Below the pieces are notes generated by a model, which saw nothing but the letters and a program-made list of their open reading frames with translations, did no database searches and was not told the origin of the DNA. A DNA stretch of 31,291 bases, taken from assembly GCA_965365625.1 (NCBI GenBank), contig CBDUCL010000005.1, positions 1 to 31,291 of the forward strand, written 5' to 3'. A program made the position numbers and the translations under genes. The stretch comes from CAVWCW01 sp965365625. GTDB taxonomy: Bacteria; Pseudomonadota; Gammaproteobacteria; Chromatiales; Chromatiaceae. Shown here piece after piece: positions 15,159 to 23,241 of the stretch. How positions within the stretch are numbered: the first letter of the stretch is position 1; each line of letters opens with the position of its first letter.

Positions 15159-16514
15159 ATGAACCGGAACCGGCGATGGGTGCTGATGCTCTTGCTGTTG
15201 GCCTGGCAGCCTGCACTCTGGGCCGGGCCCCAGATCCAGAGCTGGAAGACTCCGAATGGGGCCAAGGTACTGTTTGTGGAGGCGCCGGAGATCCCGATGC
15301 TGGATGTGCAGGTGATCTTCGACGCTGGCAGCGCCCGGGACGGGGCCAAGCCGGGGTTGACCAGTCTTACCAACGGTCTGCTCACCGAGGGCGCCGGCGA
15401 TTGGAACGCCGACCAGATTGCCCAGCGCCTGGAGGGTGTCGGCGCGGAGCTGGGCAGCGGCGCCCTGCGCGACATGGCCTGGGTTTCGGTGCGCAGCCTC
15501 ACCGAACAGCCGGCCCTGGACACTGCCCTGGAGACCCTCGCCGCGATTCTCAGCCGGCCGAGGTTTGATCCCAACGACCTGGAGCGCCTGCGCCAGCAGA
15601 TGCAGGTGAGCCTGCGCCGCAGCGAGCAGAACCCGGGCAGCGTGGCAAAGAAGGCCTTCTATCGCCAGGTCTACGGCGACCACCCCTATGCCATAGACAG
15701 CGGCGGTACCGAAGAGTCCCTGGCCGCTCTGACTCGGGGGGATCTGGTCGTCGCCTACCAACGATACTATGTGGCGGCGAATGCCCTGGTGGCGATCGTC
15801 GGGGCGGTGGACCGGACTCAAGCCGAGGGCATCGCCGCTCAGCTCACCGCCGATCTGCCCCGGGGAGAGCCGGCGCCGGCGCTGCCGGAGGTGGCTGGGC
15901 TCGGCAGTGCGGTGCTGCACCAGCGGGTGTTCCCTTCCAGCCAGACCCACCTTTATGTCGGCCAGCCCGGCATGCGCCGCAACGATCCCGATTACTTCCG
16001 CCTCTACGTGGGGAATCACATCCTCGGCGGCAACGGCCTGGTGTCCCAGCTCAGCGAAGAGGTGCGGGAGAACCGTGGCTTGTCCTACAGCGTTTATAGT
16101 TATTTCCTGCCGATGCGGGAGTTGGGCCCGTTCATGATCGGCGCCCAGACCAAGAACGCAAGCGCCGAGGAGGCCCTGGAGGCGATGCGCCAGGTGGTGC
16201 AGCGCTTTATCGAGCAGGGCCCGACCGCCGAGGAACTGCGCGCGGCCAAGCTCAATATTACCGGCGGTTTTCCGCTTCGCATCGCCAGCAATAGCAAGAT
16301 TCTCAGCTACCTGGCGGTGATCGGTTTCTACGACATGCCGCTGGACCACCTCGACACCTTTAGCGCGAAGGTCGAGGCGGTCAGCGCCGAGCAGATTCGT
16401 GACGCCTTCCGCCGGCGCCTCGACCTGGACCGCCTGGTCACCGTGGTGGTGGGAGGCGAAGCGGCGCCGGTGGTCACCCCGGTAAGCACGCCGACCAGCG
16501 CCCAGCCACGCTGA
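15159..16514 (+). CDS. M16 family peptidase, non-catalytic partner
   Basis: The 451-residue product begins MNRNRRWVLMLLLLAWQPAL, a signal peptide, so I place the start at 15159; an in-frame ATG at 15132 overlaps the previous gene and adds nine residues before the basic n-region. The protein has two M16 domains, with VQVIFDAGSARDGAKPGLTSLTNGLLTEG where active members have HxxEH, so the zinc site is absent. The C-terminal domain has LGGNGLVSQLSEEVRENRGLSYSV, the conserved M16 segment that helps hold substrate. This is the usual arrangement in gammaproteobacteria: an active and an inactive M16 protein encoded side by side and likely acting as one periplasmic protease. Confidence 0.92.
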   Translation: MNRNRRWVLMLLLLAWQPALWAGPQIQSWKTPNGAKVLFVEAPEIPMLDVQVIFDAGSARDGAKPGLTSLTNGLLTEGAGDWNADQIAQRLEGVGAELGSGALRDMAWVSVRSLTEQPALDTALETLAAILSRPRFDPNDLERLRQQMQVSLRRSEQNPGSVAKKAFYRQVYGDHPYAIDSGGTEESLAALTRGDLVVAYQRYYVAANALVAIVGAVDRTQAEGIAAQLTADLPRGEPAPALPEVAGLGSAVLHQRVFPSSQTHLYVGQPGMRRNDPDYFRLYVGNHILGGNGLVSQLSEEVRENRGLSYSVYSYFLPMRELGPFMIGAQTKNASAEEALEAMRQVVQRFIEQGPTAEELRAAKLNITGGFPLRIASNSKILSYLAVIGFYDMPLDHLDTFSAKVEAVSAEQIRDAFRRRLDLDRLVTVVVGGEAAPVVTPVSTPTSAQPR

Positions 16515-16519
16515 CCCGA

Positions 16520-17095
16520 TTGTTGGCCCGGCCGACGCGCAATCGCGTCCGCATCATCGGTGGCCGGCACCGGGGGCGCAAGCTGGAGTTTCCTGAGCTT
16601 CCCGGGTTGCGCCCGACCCCCGATCGGGTGCGCGAGACCCTGTTCAACTGGCTGCAGCCGGTGCTTGCGGGGGCGCGTTGCTTGGACCTGTTCGCCGGCA
16701 GCGGCGCCTTGGGGCTGGAGGCCGCTTCCCGCGGCGCCGAGCGGGTGCTGATGCTGGAGCAAGCGGCCCCCGCGGCGCGCCAGCTGGAACGCAACCGGCG
16801 GCTGCTGGGGCTGGACCAGGTCGAAGTACGCCAGGCCGACGCCCTGCGCTGGCTGCGGCGGGCTGAGGCCGAGCCGTTCGATATCGTCTTTCTCGACCCG
16901 CCCTACGCTGCCGGCCTGCAAGGGCCTTGCTCCGAGTTACTGGCGGAGCGGGGTTGGCTGAGCCCCGGGGCCCTGGTCTACCTGGAGGCGGACAGCCAGG
17001 GCAAAGATCCGGCCTGGCCCGCCGATTGGCAACTCCAAAAGCGCAAGCAGGCCGGTCAAGTCAGCTATTGCCTGTTGCAAACCGACGTAGAATAA
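16520..17095 (+). CDS. rsmD: 16S rRNA (guanine-966-N2) methyltransferase RsmD
   Basis: RsmD methylates G966 of 16S rRNA during small-subunit assembly using S-adenosylmethionine. The 191-residue protein shows RIIGGRHRGRKLEFP near the N-terminus, RPTPDRVRETLFNWL, the SAM-binding CLDLFAGSGALGLEAASRGA (about residues 53-72) and the catalytic FDIVFLDPPYA (about 118-128). The start is a TTG six bases after the preceding stop codon; TTG is chosen as the first start giving normal length, but the exact N-terminus is uncertain. It is followed at 46 bp by coaD, an order I recall from Pseudomonas and other gammaproteobacteria. Confidence 0.95.
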   Translation: MLARPTRNRVRIIGGRHRGRKLEFPELPGLRPTPDRVRETLFNWLQPVLAGARCLDLFAGSGALGLEAASRGAERVLMLEQAAPAARQLERNRRLLGLDQVEVRQADALRWLRRAEAEPFDIVFLDPPYAAGLQGPCSELLAERGWLSPGALVYLEADSQGKDPAWPADWQLQKRKQAGQVSYCLLQTDVE

Positions 17096-17140
17096 GCGGT
17101 TTTCTAGGAATCCGGGTCCTGGTGCTGGTAAACTCGGCCG

Positions 17141-17617
17141 ATGGCGACCGTAGTATATCCAGGCACTTTCGACCCGATCACCAACGGGCACACCGATATC
17201 GTGGCCCGTGCTGCGCGGCTGTTCGATCGGGTGATTGTGGCGGTGGCGGTCAACGCCGGCAAGGCGCCGGCCTTCGAGTTGCCGCAGCGGGTGGCGATGG
17301 CGCGCGAGGTGCTAAAGGACATCCCCGGGGTAGAGGTGCACGAGTTCGGTACCCTGTTGGTGGATTTCGCGCGCGATATCGGTGCCGGGGTCATCCTTCG
17401 CGGGCTGCGGGCAGTGTCGGACTTCGAGTACGAGTTTCAGTTGGCGGGCATGAACCGGCGTCTGGCGCCGGAGGTGGAGACTCTGTTTTTAACCCCCGCC
17501 GAGCAGTACGCCTATATCTCTTCCGGCCTGGTAAGGGAGATTGCGGCCCTGGGGGGGGATGTTTCGGATTTCGTCGATCCGCTGGTGCGCCAGGCCCTGC
17601 GCCGGCGCCACGGTTGA
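17141..17617 (+). CDS. coaD: Phosphopantetheine adenylyltransferase
   Basis: CoaD transfers an adenylyl group from ATP to 4'-phosphopantetheine, the penultimate step of coenzyme A synthesis. The 158-residue protein begins MATVVYPGTFDPITNGHTDIV, containing the nucleotidyltransferase motif T-x-G-H (residues 15-18), and has LRGLRAVSDFEYEFQLAGMNRRL and the YISSGLVREIA segment that binds ATP phosphates. Length and motifs are standard. The ribosome binding site is weak, but MATVVYPGTFDP is the family's invariant N-terminus, which fixes the ATG at 17141. Confidence 0.97.
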   Translation: MATVVYPGTFDPITNGHTDIVARAARLFDRVIVAVAVNAGKAPAFELPQRVAMAREVLKDIPGVEVHEFGTLLVDFARDIGAGVILRGLRAVSDFEYEFQLAGMNRRLAPEVETLFLTPAEQYAYISSGLVREIAALGGDVSDFVDPLVRQALRRRHG

Positions 17618-17680
17618 TCACTGGTCAATAGAAAACGGTAAGCGGGGCCTGGTTGACGCCCCCATTCAGGAGTTACGGTC

Positions 17681-17935
17681 ATGGCAATGATTATCACCGA
17701 CGAATGCATCAACTGCGATGTCTGCGAGCCGGAGTGCCCGAACGGTGCGATCTATCAGGGGGACGAGATTTACGAGATAGACCCCAACCTATGCACCGAG
17801 TGCGTGGGCCACTACGATACTCCCCAGTGCGTCGAGGTGTGCCCGGTGGATTGCATCCCCAAGGACTCGGACCATGAGGAAAACAAGGACGAGTTGTACG
17901 AAAAGTACCTCAAGATCACCGGTACCGAGGCCTGA
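17681..17935 (+). CDS. 2x[4Fe-4S] ferredoxin, YfhL/Alvin type
   Basis: An 84-residue ferredoxin with two iron-sulfur cluster motifs. The first is C-x2-C-x2-C-x3-C-P at cysteines 9, 12, 15 and 19; the second has cysteines 38, 41, 50, 54 and 58, with the eight-residue insertion between the second and third and the extra cysteine typical of Allochromatium-type ferredoxins. These carry one very low-potential cluster. A short acidic helix follows (DHEENKDELYEKYLK). AGGAG precedes the ATG at good spacing. It sits between coaD and ggt. Its redox partners are not evident from the neighbourhood. Confidence 0.95.
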   Translation: MAMIITDECINCDVCEPECPNGAIYQGDEIYEIDPNLCTECVGHYDTPQCVEVCPVDCIPKDSDHEENKDELYEKYLKITGTEA

Positions 17936-17942
17936 TCCGATC

Positions 17943-19637
17943 ATGTTCCGCCAGCTGAAAAAGGCTCCCCGGTGGGGCCTTTTTTGGTTGCTGCTGGCCG
18001 CCGGCCCGCTGTCGGCGCTAGAGGCCCCGCCTGGGGCGGCGGTGGCCAGCGCTCACCCCCTGGCCACCCAGGCCGGCTGGGAGATCCTGGCCGCGGGCGG
18101 CAACGCCTTCGACGCCGCGGTAACGGTGAGCGCCGCCCTTGCGGTGGTCGAGCCCTACGGCTCCGGGCTCGGCGGCGGCGGTTTCTGGTTGCTGCATCGG
18201 GCCAGCGACGAGCGGCAGGTGATGGTCGACGGCCGGGAACGGGCGCCCCTCACGGCCAAGCGCGATCTGTTCCTGGACCCCAGCGGTGATCTGGTGCCCG
18301 GGCTGTCCATCGACGGTCCCCTGGCTGCCGGCATTCCGGGCCAACCCGCGGCCTTGGCCCACCTCACCGAACGATACGGGCGCCTGAGCCTGGCCGAGAG
18401 CCTGGCCCCGGCGATTCGCTTGGCCCGGGACGGCTTCCCGGTGGATGCCCACTACCGGCGCATGGCCGGCTGGCGACTGGCGGCGCTCCAGAATTCCCCG
18501 GCCGCGGCCGCCCAGTTCCTGCACGAGAACCAGGTGCCGGCCGAAGGTCAACTGGTGCGCCAGCCCGACCTGGCCTCCACCCTGGAGGCCCTGGCCGAGC
18601 GAGGCCGTGACGGTTTCTATTCCGGCCCCGTGGCCGAGCGGCTGGTGGCCGGGGTCAGCGGTGCCGGCGGCATCTGGACTCTGGAAGACCTGGCCCAGTA
18701 CCAGGTAGTGGAGCGCGAGCCGGTGCGCGGCGAATACCGTGGATGGCATATCGTCAGTGCCGCTCCCCCGTCTTCCGGCGGCATCCTGCTGGTGCAGATG
18801 CTGAATATGCTGGCCGGCTACGACCTCGAGCGCCTCACTCGCAACGAGCGTGCCCATCTGCTGGCGGAGGTGATGCGTCGCGCCTACCGGGACCGAGCCG
18901 AATACCTGGGCGACCCGGACTTTGTCGAGATGCCGGTCGAGCGGCTGATCGACCCCCTGTACGCCGCCGGCCTGGTGCGCGACATCCGCCTGGATCGCGC
19001 CAGCCCCAGCCTGCCTTTCGAGTGCGAACCGGTTGATGTTGTCGAGGGCCGCCAGACCACCCACTTCTCGATCATGGACCGGGCCGGCAATCGGGTCGCC
19101 GCCACCCTCAGCATCAACTATCCGTTCGGCTCCGGCTTCGTTCCACCGGGCACCGGCGTGTTGCTGAACGACGAGATGGACGACTTCTCCGCCAAGCCTG
19201 GGGTACCCAATGTCTACGGCCTGGTGGGCGGCGAGGCCAACGCCATCGCCCCCGGCAAGCGCATGCTCTCAAGCATGACCCCTACCTTCGTCGAAGGCCC
19301 AAACGGGGTCGCCATCCTCGGCACCCCGGGTGGTAGTCGCATCATCAGTATGCTGTTGCTGGCGGCGCTGGGGCTGAGCGAGGATCAGCCGTTGGAGGCC
19401 CTGGTGAGCGCCCCGCGCCTGCATCACCAGTACCTGCCGGACCAGATCGAATTCGAGCCCGAGGCACTGACCCCGAGCCAGGTCGAGGCCTTGGCTGCCA
19501 TGGGCCACCGCCTCAAGCCACTGGAGCACGGCTACGGCAATATGCAGGCCATCTACTGGGACCGCCGCGCCAACCGGGTGGACGCCGCCAGCGATCCGCG
19601 CGGTATCGGTAGCAGCGAGGTACGCGCGGGCGATTGA
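17943..19637 (+). CDS. ggt: Gamma-glutamyltransferase (glutathione hydrolase)
   Basis: GGT hydrolyses glutathione and transfers the gamma-glutamyl group; it is periplasmic and matures by self-cleavage. The 564-residue precursor begins MFRQLKKAPRWGLFWLLLAAG, a signal peptide. VVEPYGSGLGGGGFWLL lies in the large subunit. The cleavage site precedes TTHFSIMD: Thr372 is the expected nucleophile, giving a small subunit with NYPFGSGF, MLSSMTPT and GTPGGSRI. The ATG at 17943 lies seven bases after the ferredoxin stop; a longer frame reads through the ferredoxin end and is rejected. A terminator-like hairpin overlaps codons 6-15, unusual for the start of a gene. GGT and the distant HyuA/oxoprolinase could both touch glutathione turnover, but this is only inference. 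Confidence 0.94.
   Translation: MFRQLKKAPRWGLFWLLLAAGPLSALEAPPGAAVASAHPLATQAGWEILAAGGNAFDAAVTVSAALAVVEPYGSGLGGGGFWLLHRASDERQVMVDGRERAPLTAKRDLFLDPSGDLVPGLSIDGPLAAGIPGQPAALAHLTERYGRLSLAESLAPAIRLARDGFPVDAHYRRMAGWRLAALQNSPAAAAQFLHENQVPAEGQLVRQPDLASTLEALAERGRDGFYSGPVAERLVAGVSGAGGIWTLEDLAQYQVVEREPVRGEYRGWHIVSAAPPSSGGILLVQMLNMLAGYDLERLTRNERAHLLAEVMRRAYRDRAEYLGDPDFVEMPVERLIDPLYAAGLVRDIRLDRASPSLPFECEPVDVVEGRQTTHFSIMDRAGNRVAATLSINYPFGSGFVPPGTGVLLNDEMDDFSAKPGVPNVYGLVGGEANAIAPGKRMLSSMTPTFVEGPNGVAILGTPGGSRIISMLLLAALGLSEDQPLEALVSAPRLHHQYLPDQIEFEPEALTPSQVEALAAMGHRLKPLEHGYGNMQAIYWDRRANRVDAASDPRGIGSSEVRAGD
17958..17985 (+). terminator. Terminator-like hairpin inside the start of ggt
   Basis: AAAAAGG-CT-CCCC pairs with GGGGCC followed by TTTTTT across a three-base loop, with a two-base bulge (CT) on the left arm. 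The form (GC stem, A-tract, T6) is that of an intrinsic terminator for the ferredoxin transcript, yet it lies within ggt codons 6-15. It may lower ggt expression or act as an attenuator depending on ribosome occupancy. Confidence 0.6.
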
Positions 19638-20314
19638 TCCGCGGCTCTGGCGGATTGGTCGGAACCTTGGTAGTGGTCCTCGTTGGCGCGCTGGCGCTGA
19701 TCTGGAACGCACCCAAGGTGAGAGCTGAGCACGCTGGTGAATCACTGAAAGACCCGGTTCCTAACTATTGTCAGGGCAGCGCTTCTCGCGTTTTTTGTGA
19801 ATCTGGCAGCACTGCAGCGGAGTGCAAGCACGAGCGATTCGATGGACCAAAATGGCTCTTTCGAGCGCATGGAGAGATTCTCGACAGCAGTTTGCCCGGC
19901 ACCGCCCGCGCGGCGCCGGCAGCCCCGCCAACGGGTTCCCGGCGCGGCGAGTGCAAGGCCCCAGCCGCCCCGGCGCAGCCGCAGGCCGGACCCGAAGTCG
20001 CGAATTGGCAACAAAAAGATCAGGTTCGGTTCGACCAATATCAGGAGCATGAGCGCGCCGCTTCCACGCTCGCCAGCAACAGGGGTTGGCCGCCTTCCAG
20101 CATTTCCAGGCCTGCCAGTTCGGTGCCCATCAGGCCCGGGAATTGAACCTGTTCCATAAGCATTAGCAGGCTCGCCTGCTCAGACTGCCGCCGGCTCCAC
20201 CACCTGGCTTTTTGCCACTCGCCGCTTGCGCCGGCGCTAATTCGGATCACCGACCGCGAATCGCGCTCCCGATCCGGCACCTCCCACACTAGGCGACGTG
20301 CAGGGCAGGTTGAT
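19638..20314. other. Ambiguous spacer between ggt and mutM
   Basis: This 677-base stretch lies between the converging ggt and mutM genes. A plus-strand frame starting at 19634 (ATG overlapping the ggt stop) begins with a hydrophobic segment (GTLVVVLVGALALIW) and then becomes Ala/Pro/Arg-rich with no recognisable domain. On the minus strand a frame ending at 20041 (LAGLEMLEGGQPLLLASVEA) abuts another in a different frame (MLLILVEPNLIFLLPI), which might be one broken gene. Neither can be supported. A seven-base-pair palindrome (AGCAGGC/GCCTGCT) sits at 20165-20180. Confidence 0.4.
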
Positions 20315-21130
20315 TTAGCGCTGGCAGGCCGGGCAGTAAAAGCTGGAGCGTTGGCCGATACGGCGCTGGCGCAGGGGGGCGGCGCACCGGGGGCAGGGCT
20401 CGCCGGCGCGGCCGTAGACTTGGAGCGACTGGGCGAAATAGCCGGGGCGGCCGTCTTCCTGCCGAAAGTCGCGCAGGGTGGTGCCGCCGGCCTCGATGGC
20501 GCGGGCCAGGACTTGGCGAATGGCCTCGGCCAGGCGCTGGTAGCGGGCCAAAGCAATTCGGTTGCAGGGCCGTTGGGGATGGATGCCGGCCAGAAACAGC
20601 GCCTCGTTGGCGTAGATATTCCCCACTCCAACCACCACCGAGCTGTCCATGACGAAGCTCTTGACCGGGCTGCGCCGGGCGCAGGCGAGGCGATAGAGCC
20701 GTTCGGCGCTGAACTCGGGTTCCAGAGGCTCGGGCCCCAGGTGCGCAAGCAGCGGGTGCTGGTCCGGCGCCTGTTCGGTCCAGAGCACGGCGCCGAAGCG
20801 CCGAGGATCGCGCAGGCGCAGGCAGCGGCCATCGGCCAACACCAGGTCGAAGTGGTCGTGGCGGCCGGGGGGGCTGCCGGCGTCCAGTACCCGCAGGCTG
20901 CCGGACATGCCCAGGTGCAGGATCAGGGTGCCCTGCGGGAATACCAGCAGCAGGTACTTGCCTCGGCGGTCCACTCTTTGTACCGCTTGCCCGGGCAGGA
21001 TAGCGGCCAGCTCCGGAGGCACCGGCCAGCGCAGCCGGGGCTGGCGAATCCGGACTGCGGTGACCTGTCGGCCGTTCAGCAGGGGGGCGATGCCGCGGCG
21101 GCTGGTCTCGACTTCGGGGAGTTCGGGCAT
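20315..21130 (-). CDS. mutM: Formamidopyrimidine-DNA glycosylase (Fpg/MutM)
   Basis: MutM removes oxidised purines such as 8-oxoguanine and cleaves the abasic site. The 271-residue protein begins MPELPEVETSRRGIAP: after removal of Met, Pro1 is the catalytic nucleophile and Glu2 the acid. GKYLLLVFPQG contains the catalytic lysine; VGNIYANEALFLAGIHP and the C-terminal zinc finger (C-x2-C, 16 residues, C-x2-C, ending CPACQR) are present. The start at 21130 is the only one giving the invariant N-terminus, 13 bases after the GldG-like stop, so it is probably cotranscribed with the ABC genes. Length is normal. Confidence 0.97.
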   Translation of the reverse strand: MPELPEVETSRRGIAPLLNGRQVTAVRIRQPRLRWPVPPELAAILPGQAVQRVDRRGKYLLLVFPQGTLILHLGMSGSLRVLDAGSPPGRHDHFDLVLADGRCLRLRDPRRFGAVLWTEQAPDQHPLLAHLGPEPLEPEFSAERLYRLACARRSPVKSFVMDSSVVVGVGNIYANEALFLAGIHPQRPCNRIALARYQRLAEAIRQVLARAIEAGGTTLRDFRQEDGRPGYFAQSLQVYGRAGEPCPRCAAPLRQRRIGQRSSFYCPACQR

Positions 21131-21143
21131 GGGAATCGCCTCC

Positions 21144-22487
21144 TCAGCTGCGTCGGCGCCGCCACCAAACGACGGCGCCCACGGCAGCCAGCAGCAGCGG
21201 CAGGCCGAACAAGAAGCCGAGGCCGATAACCTTGGCAGCGAGGGGGCTGAACTCCAGGTTGGGGCTGGGGGTGAGCCGGGGCGGGATTTGCAGCATCCGG
21301 TCTTCTCGGCTGAGCCAGCGCAGCAGGCGCAGCCCCAGTTCCAGATTACCTGCGTTGCCCAGGTAGGCGTTGGAGAGAAAGTCGCCGTCGCCGACGATCG
21401 CCAGCCGCTGTTCCAGCTCTTCTGGACCCGGGTTGGGTCGGGTGAGGGCCAAGCCCAGGGTAAGGGGGCCGGCCCGTTCGCCGGCCTCGGGGTCCCGGCG
21501 GACCTCACCGCGCAGGGGGCCGGTCTCGTTCCAGCTTGCCTCCAGGGTACGCAGCAGCGGAGTTGCCCGCCAAGCGCCGGCGGCTTGCGTCTCCAGGGCG
21601 GCGGCCTTGGGGAACAGGCTGGCAGTCTGCAGACCCTCGGTAAGGGGGTGTTCCGGGTAGCGGCTGACCAGGGCGAAGGACGGGTCGTCGATGCCAAGGG
21701 CCCGCACATTGGCGTCCACCACAAGCCCCGGCAATAGGCTCACCCCAATCTCTTGCAGCAGGGGCTCGAGCCCCTGCTGTTCGCCGGGCTCGGTGAGCCA
21801 GAGCAGGTTGCCGCCGGCGGCCAGATACTGGCGTACCAGCTCGACCTCACCAGGCAGCCAGGGAGCGGCGGGGCCGGCGATCACCAGCACCTGAACGTTA
21901 TCGGGGATGATGGGAGTGCTAGTCAGGTTGAGCCCCTGGGGGCGGAAGCCCTTGGCCTCGAGAACGCGGCCGAATTCCCCGAGGTCGTGGTTGGCGTCGC
22001 CCATCAGGTCGCGCTCGCCGTGACCGGCCAGGCCGGCGATCCAAGGTCGGCGGTCGTTGGCCAGGCGCTCCAGGGCATTGCTCAGGCTGTCTTCGCTGGT
22101 GTCCGCAACGCGCTCGCGGCGCCCGCCGTACTCGATCTCGATCTCCACCGGGGCGGTCAGCCCCAGCTCCCGGGCCAGGTCCGGATTTAGTCCCGGGTCG
22201 ATGAACTCCAGTTGGATATCCGGGCGCAGCTGTTGGTAGCGCGCCACCAGGTCTTCCACCTGGCGCCGCAGCAGGCGCTCCGGGCGGACGTAGGCGGTCA
22301 GGCGCGGAGCTTGTTCCAGGCTACGCAGCAATTCGACACTGGCCGGCGCCAGGCTATTGCGACCGCTGGAGGTCCAGTCCCAATGCCACTGGTAGCGCAG
22401 GCTGAGTACGGCCAGGGCCGCGGCGGCAGCGACCAGGGCTGGGGGCCAAAGTCGAGGCAGCCAGTGTCGGAGGGGGGAGGGCGCCAA
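21144..22487 (-). CDS. GldG-like ABC transporter auxiliary protein
   Basis: This 447-residue protein has an N-terminal membrane anchor (PPALVAAAAALAVLSLRY, about residues 16-33), a large extracytoplasmic ABC_transp_aux-type domain with TSSGRNSLAPASVELLRSLE, VEIEIEYGGRRERV, PWIAGLAGHGERDL and GGNLLWLTEPGE, and a C-terminal membrane helix (VIGLGFLFGLPLLLAAVGAVVWW) ending in a run of arginines. This matches the GldG component that accompanies GldA/GldF-like ABC systems in many non-gliding gammaproteobacteria; the transported substrate is unknown. It starts with TTG one base after the permease stop, with GGGAG upstream, so the genes are coupled. Confidence 0.88.
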   Translation of the reverse strand: MAPSPLRHWLPRLWPPALVAAAAALAVLSLRYQWHWDWTSSGRNSLAPASVELLRSLEQAPRLTAYVRPERLLRRQVEDLVARYQQLRPDIQLEFIDPGLNPDLARELGLTAPVEIEIEYGGRRERVADTSEDSLSNALERLANDRRPWIAGLAGHGERDLMGDANHDLGEFGRVLEAKGFRPQGLNLTSTPIIPDNVQVLVIAGPAAPWLPGEVELVRQYLAAGGNLLWLTEPGEQQGLEPLLQEIGVSLLPGLVVDANVRALGIDDPSFALVSRYPEHPLTEGLQTASLFPKAAALETQAAGAWRATPLLRTLEASWNETGPLRGEVRRDPEAGERAGPLTLGLALTRPNPGPEELEQRLAIVGDGDFLSNAYLGNAGNLELGLRLLRWLSREDRMLQIPPRLTPSPNLEFSPLAAKVIGLGFLFGLPLLLAAVGAVVWWRRRRS

Positions 22488-22488
22488 C

Positions 22489-23241
22489 TCAGGGCTCCCG
22501 CCGCAGCTGGTCCAGGCGCTGTACGGTCAGCGCCAGGGCCAGCAGGATCAACAACAGGAAGTAGGCCAGGTCGCTGCTGCGGACCAGGCCGCGCAGCAGG
22601 TACTGGTAGTGGTGAGCCAGGGACAGCCAGGTGAAGATGCCCGCGTCCTCCCCCCCGGGGAGGCTGTGGTCCGCCAGCCAGAGGAATGCCAGCAGGCCCA
22701 GGCTGGCGGTGGCCGCCGCCGCCGGTTGGCGAAACCGGGCCGACAGGTACAGCCCGATGGCGCCCGCCGCCGCCAGCAGCAGAGCCAGGCCGAGCAGACC
22801 GGCGGCAAGTTTGCCCAGGTCCAGCTCACTGCCCGCCAACAGGCTAAGCGGCATGGCCGCGGTAAGAATCAGCAGCAGCGCGAGGAAGCCGAGCAGCCCC
22901 AGATACTTGCCGAGCACGATCTGGCCCAGGCCGAGGGGGGCGGCGAGCAGCAGGTGCAGACTGCCGTTGGCAATCTCCTGGCTCAGCAGGCGCATGCTGA
23001 GCAGGGGCGTCAGCAGGATCAGCACCAGGCCCGCGTTGGCCAGCCAGGGGGCGATCAGCAGATCGCTCACCCCCGGTGCGCCGGCGATGCCGGCCAGCTG
23101 GGGCTGCAAGGGGACATAGCGGTCCATCTGTACCAGGAACATCCAGGCCAGCACGAACTGCACCAGCGCCAGGGCGGCCCAGGCCAGGGGGGAGACGAAA
23201 AGGCTGCGCAGTTCGCGCCCGGCAATGCTCAGGACGGGCAC
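22489..23241 (-). CDS. ABC-2 type transporter permease (GldF-like)
   Basis: This 250-residue membrane protein starts MPVLSIAGRELRSLFVSPLAW, the typical cytoplasmic lead and amphipathic helix of ABC-2 permeases. About six hydrophobic spans follow, including ALVQFVLAWMFLVQM, AGLVLILLTPLLSMRLLSQE (conserved GldF segment), YLGLLGFLALLLILTAAMPL and AAGLLGLALLLAAAGAIGLY. The start is a GTG at 23241, preceded by GGGGAG and overlapping the ATPase gene by 13 bases; a much longer frame continues upstream but runs antiparallel into the ATPase coding region and is rejected. It forms the channel partner of the ATPase encoded just before it. Confidence 0.9.
   Translation of the reverse strand: MPVLSIAGRELRSLFVSPLAWAALALVQFVLAWMFLVQMDRYVPLQPQLAGIAGAPGVSDLLIAPWLANAGLVLILLTPLLSMRLLSQEIANGSLHLLLAAPLGLGQIVLGKYLGLLGFLALLLILTAAMPLSLLAGSELDLGKLAAGLLGLALLLAAAGAIGLYLSARFRQPAAAATASLGLLAFLWLADHSLPGGEDAGIFTWLSLAHHYQYLLRGLVRSSDLAYFLLLILLALALTVQRLDQLRREP

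Noticed and set aside
17874..17942. Upstream start for ggt inside the ferredoxin gene
   Set aside because: It would place 23 Arg/Ser/Thr/Pro-rich residues before the signal peptide; the ATG at 17943 gives a normal precursor.
19634..20146. Plus-strand frame of 170 codons overlapping the ggt stop
   Set aside because: Starts with a hydrophobic stretch, but the remainder is Ala/Pro/Arg-rich without a domain and it lacks a clear ribosome binding site; kept only as an ambiguous region.
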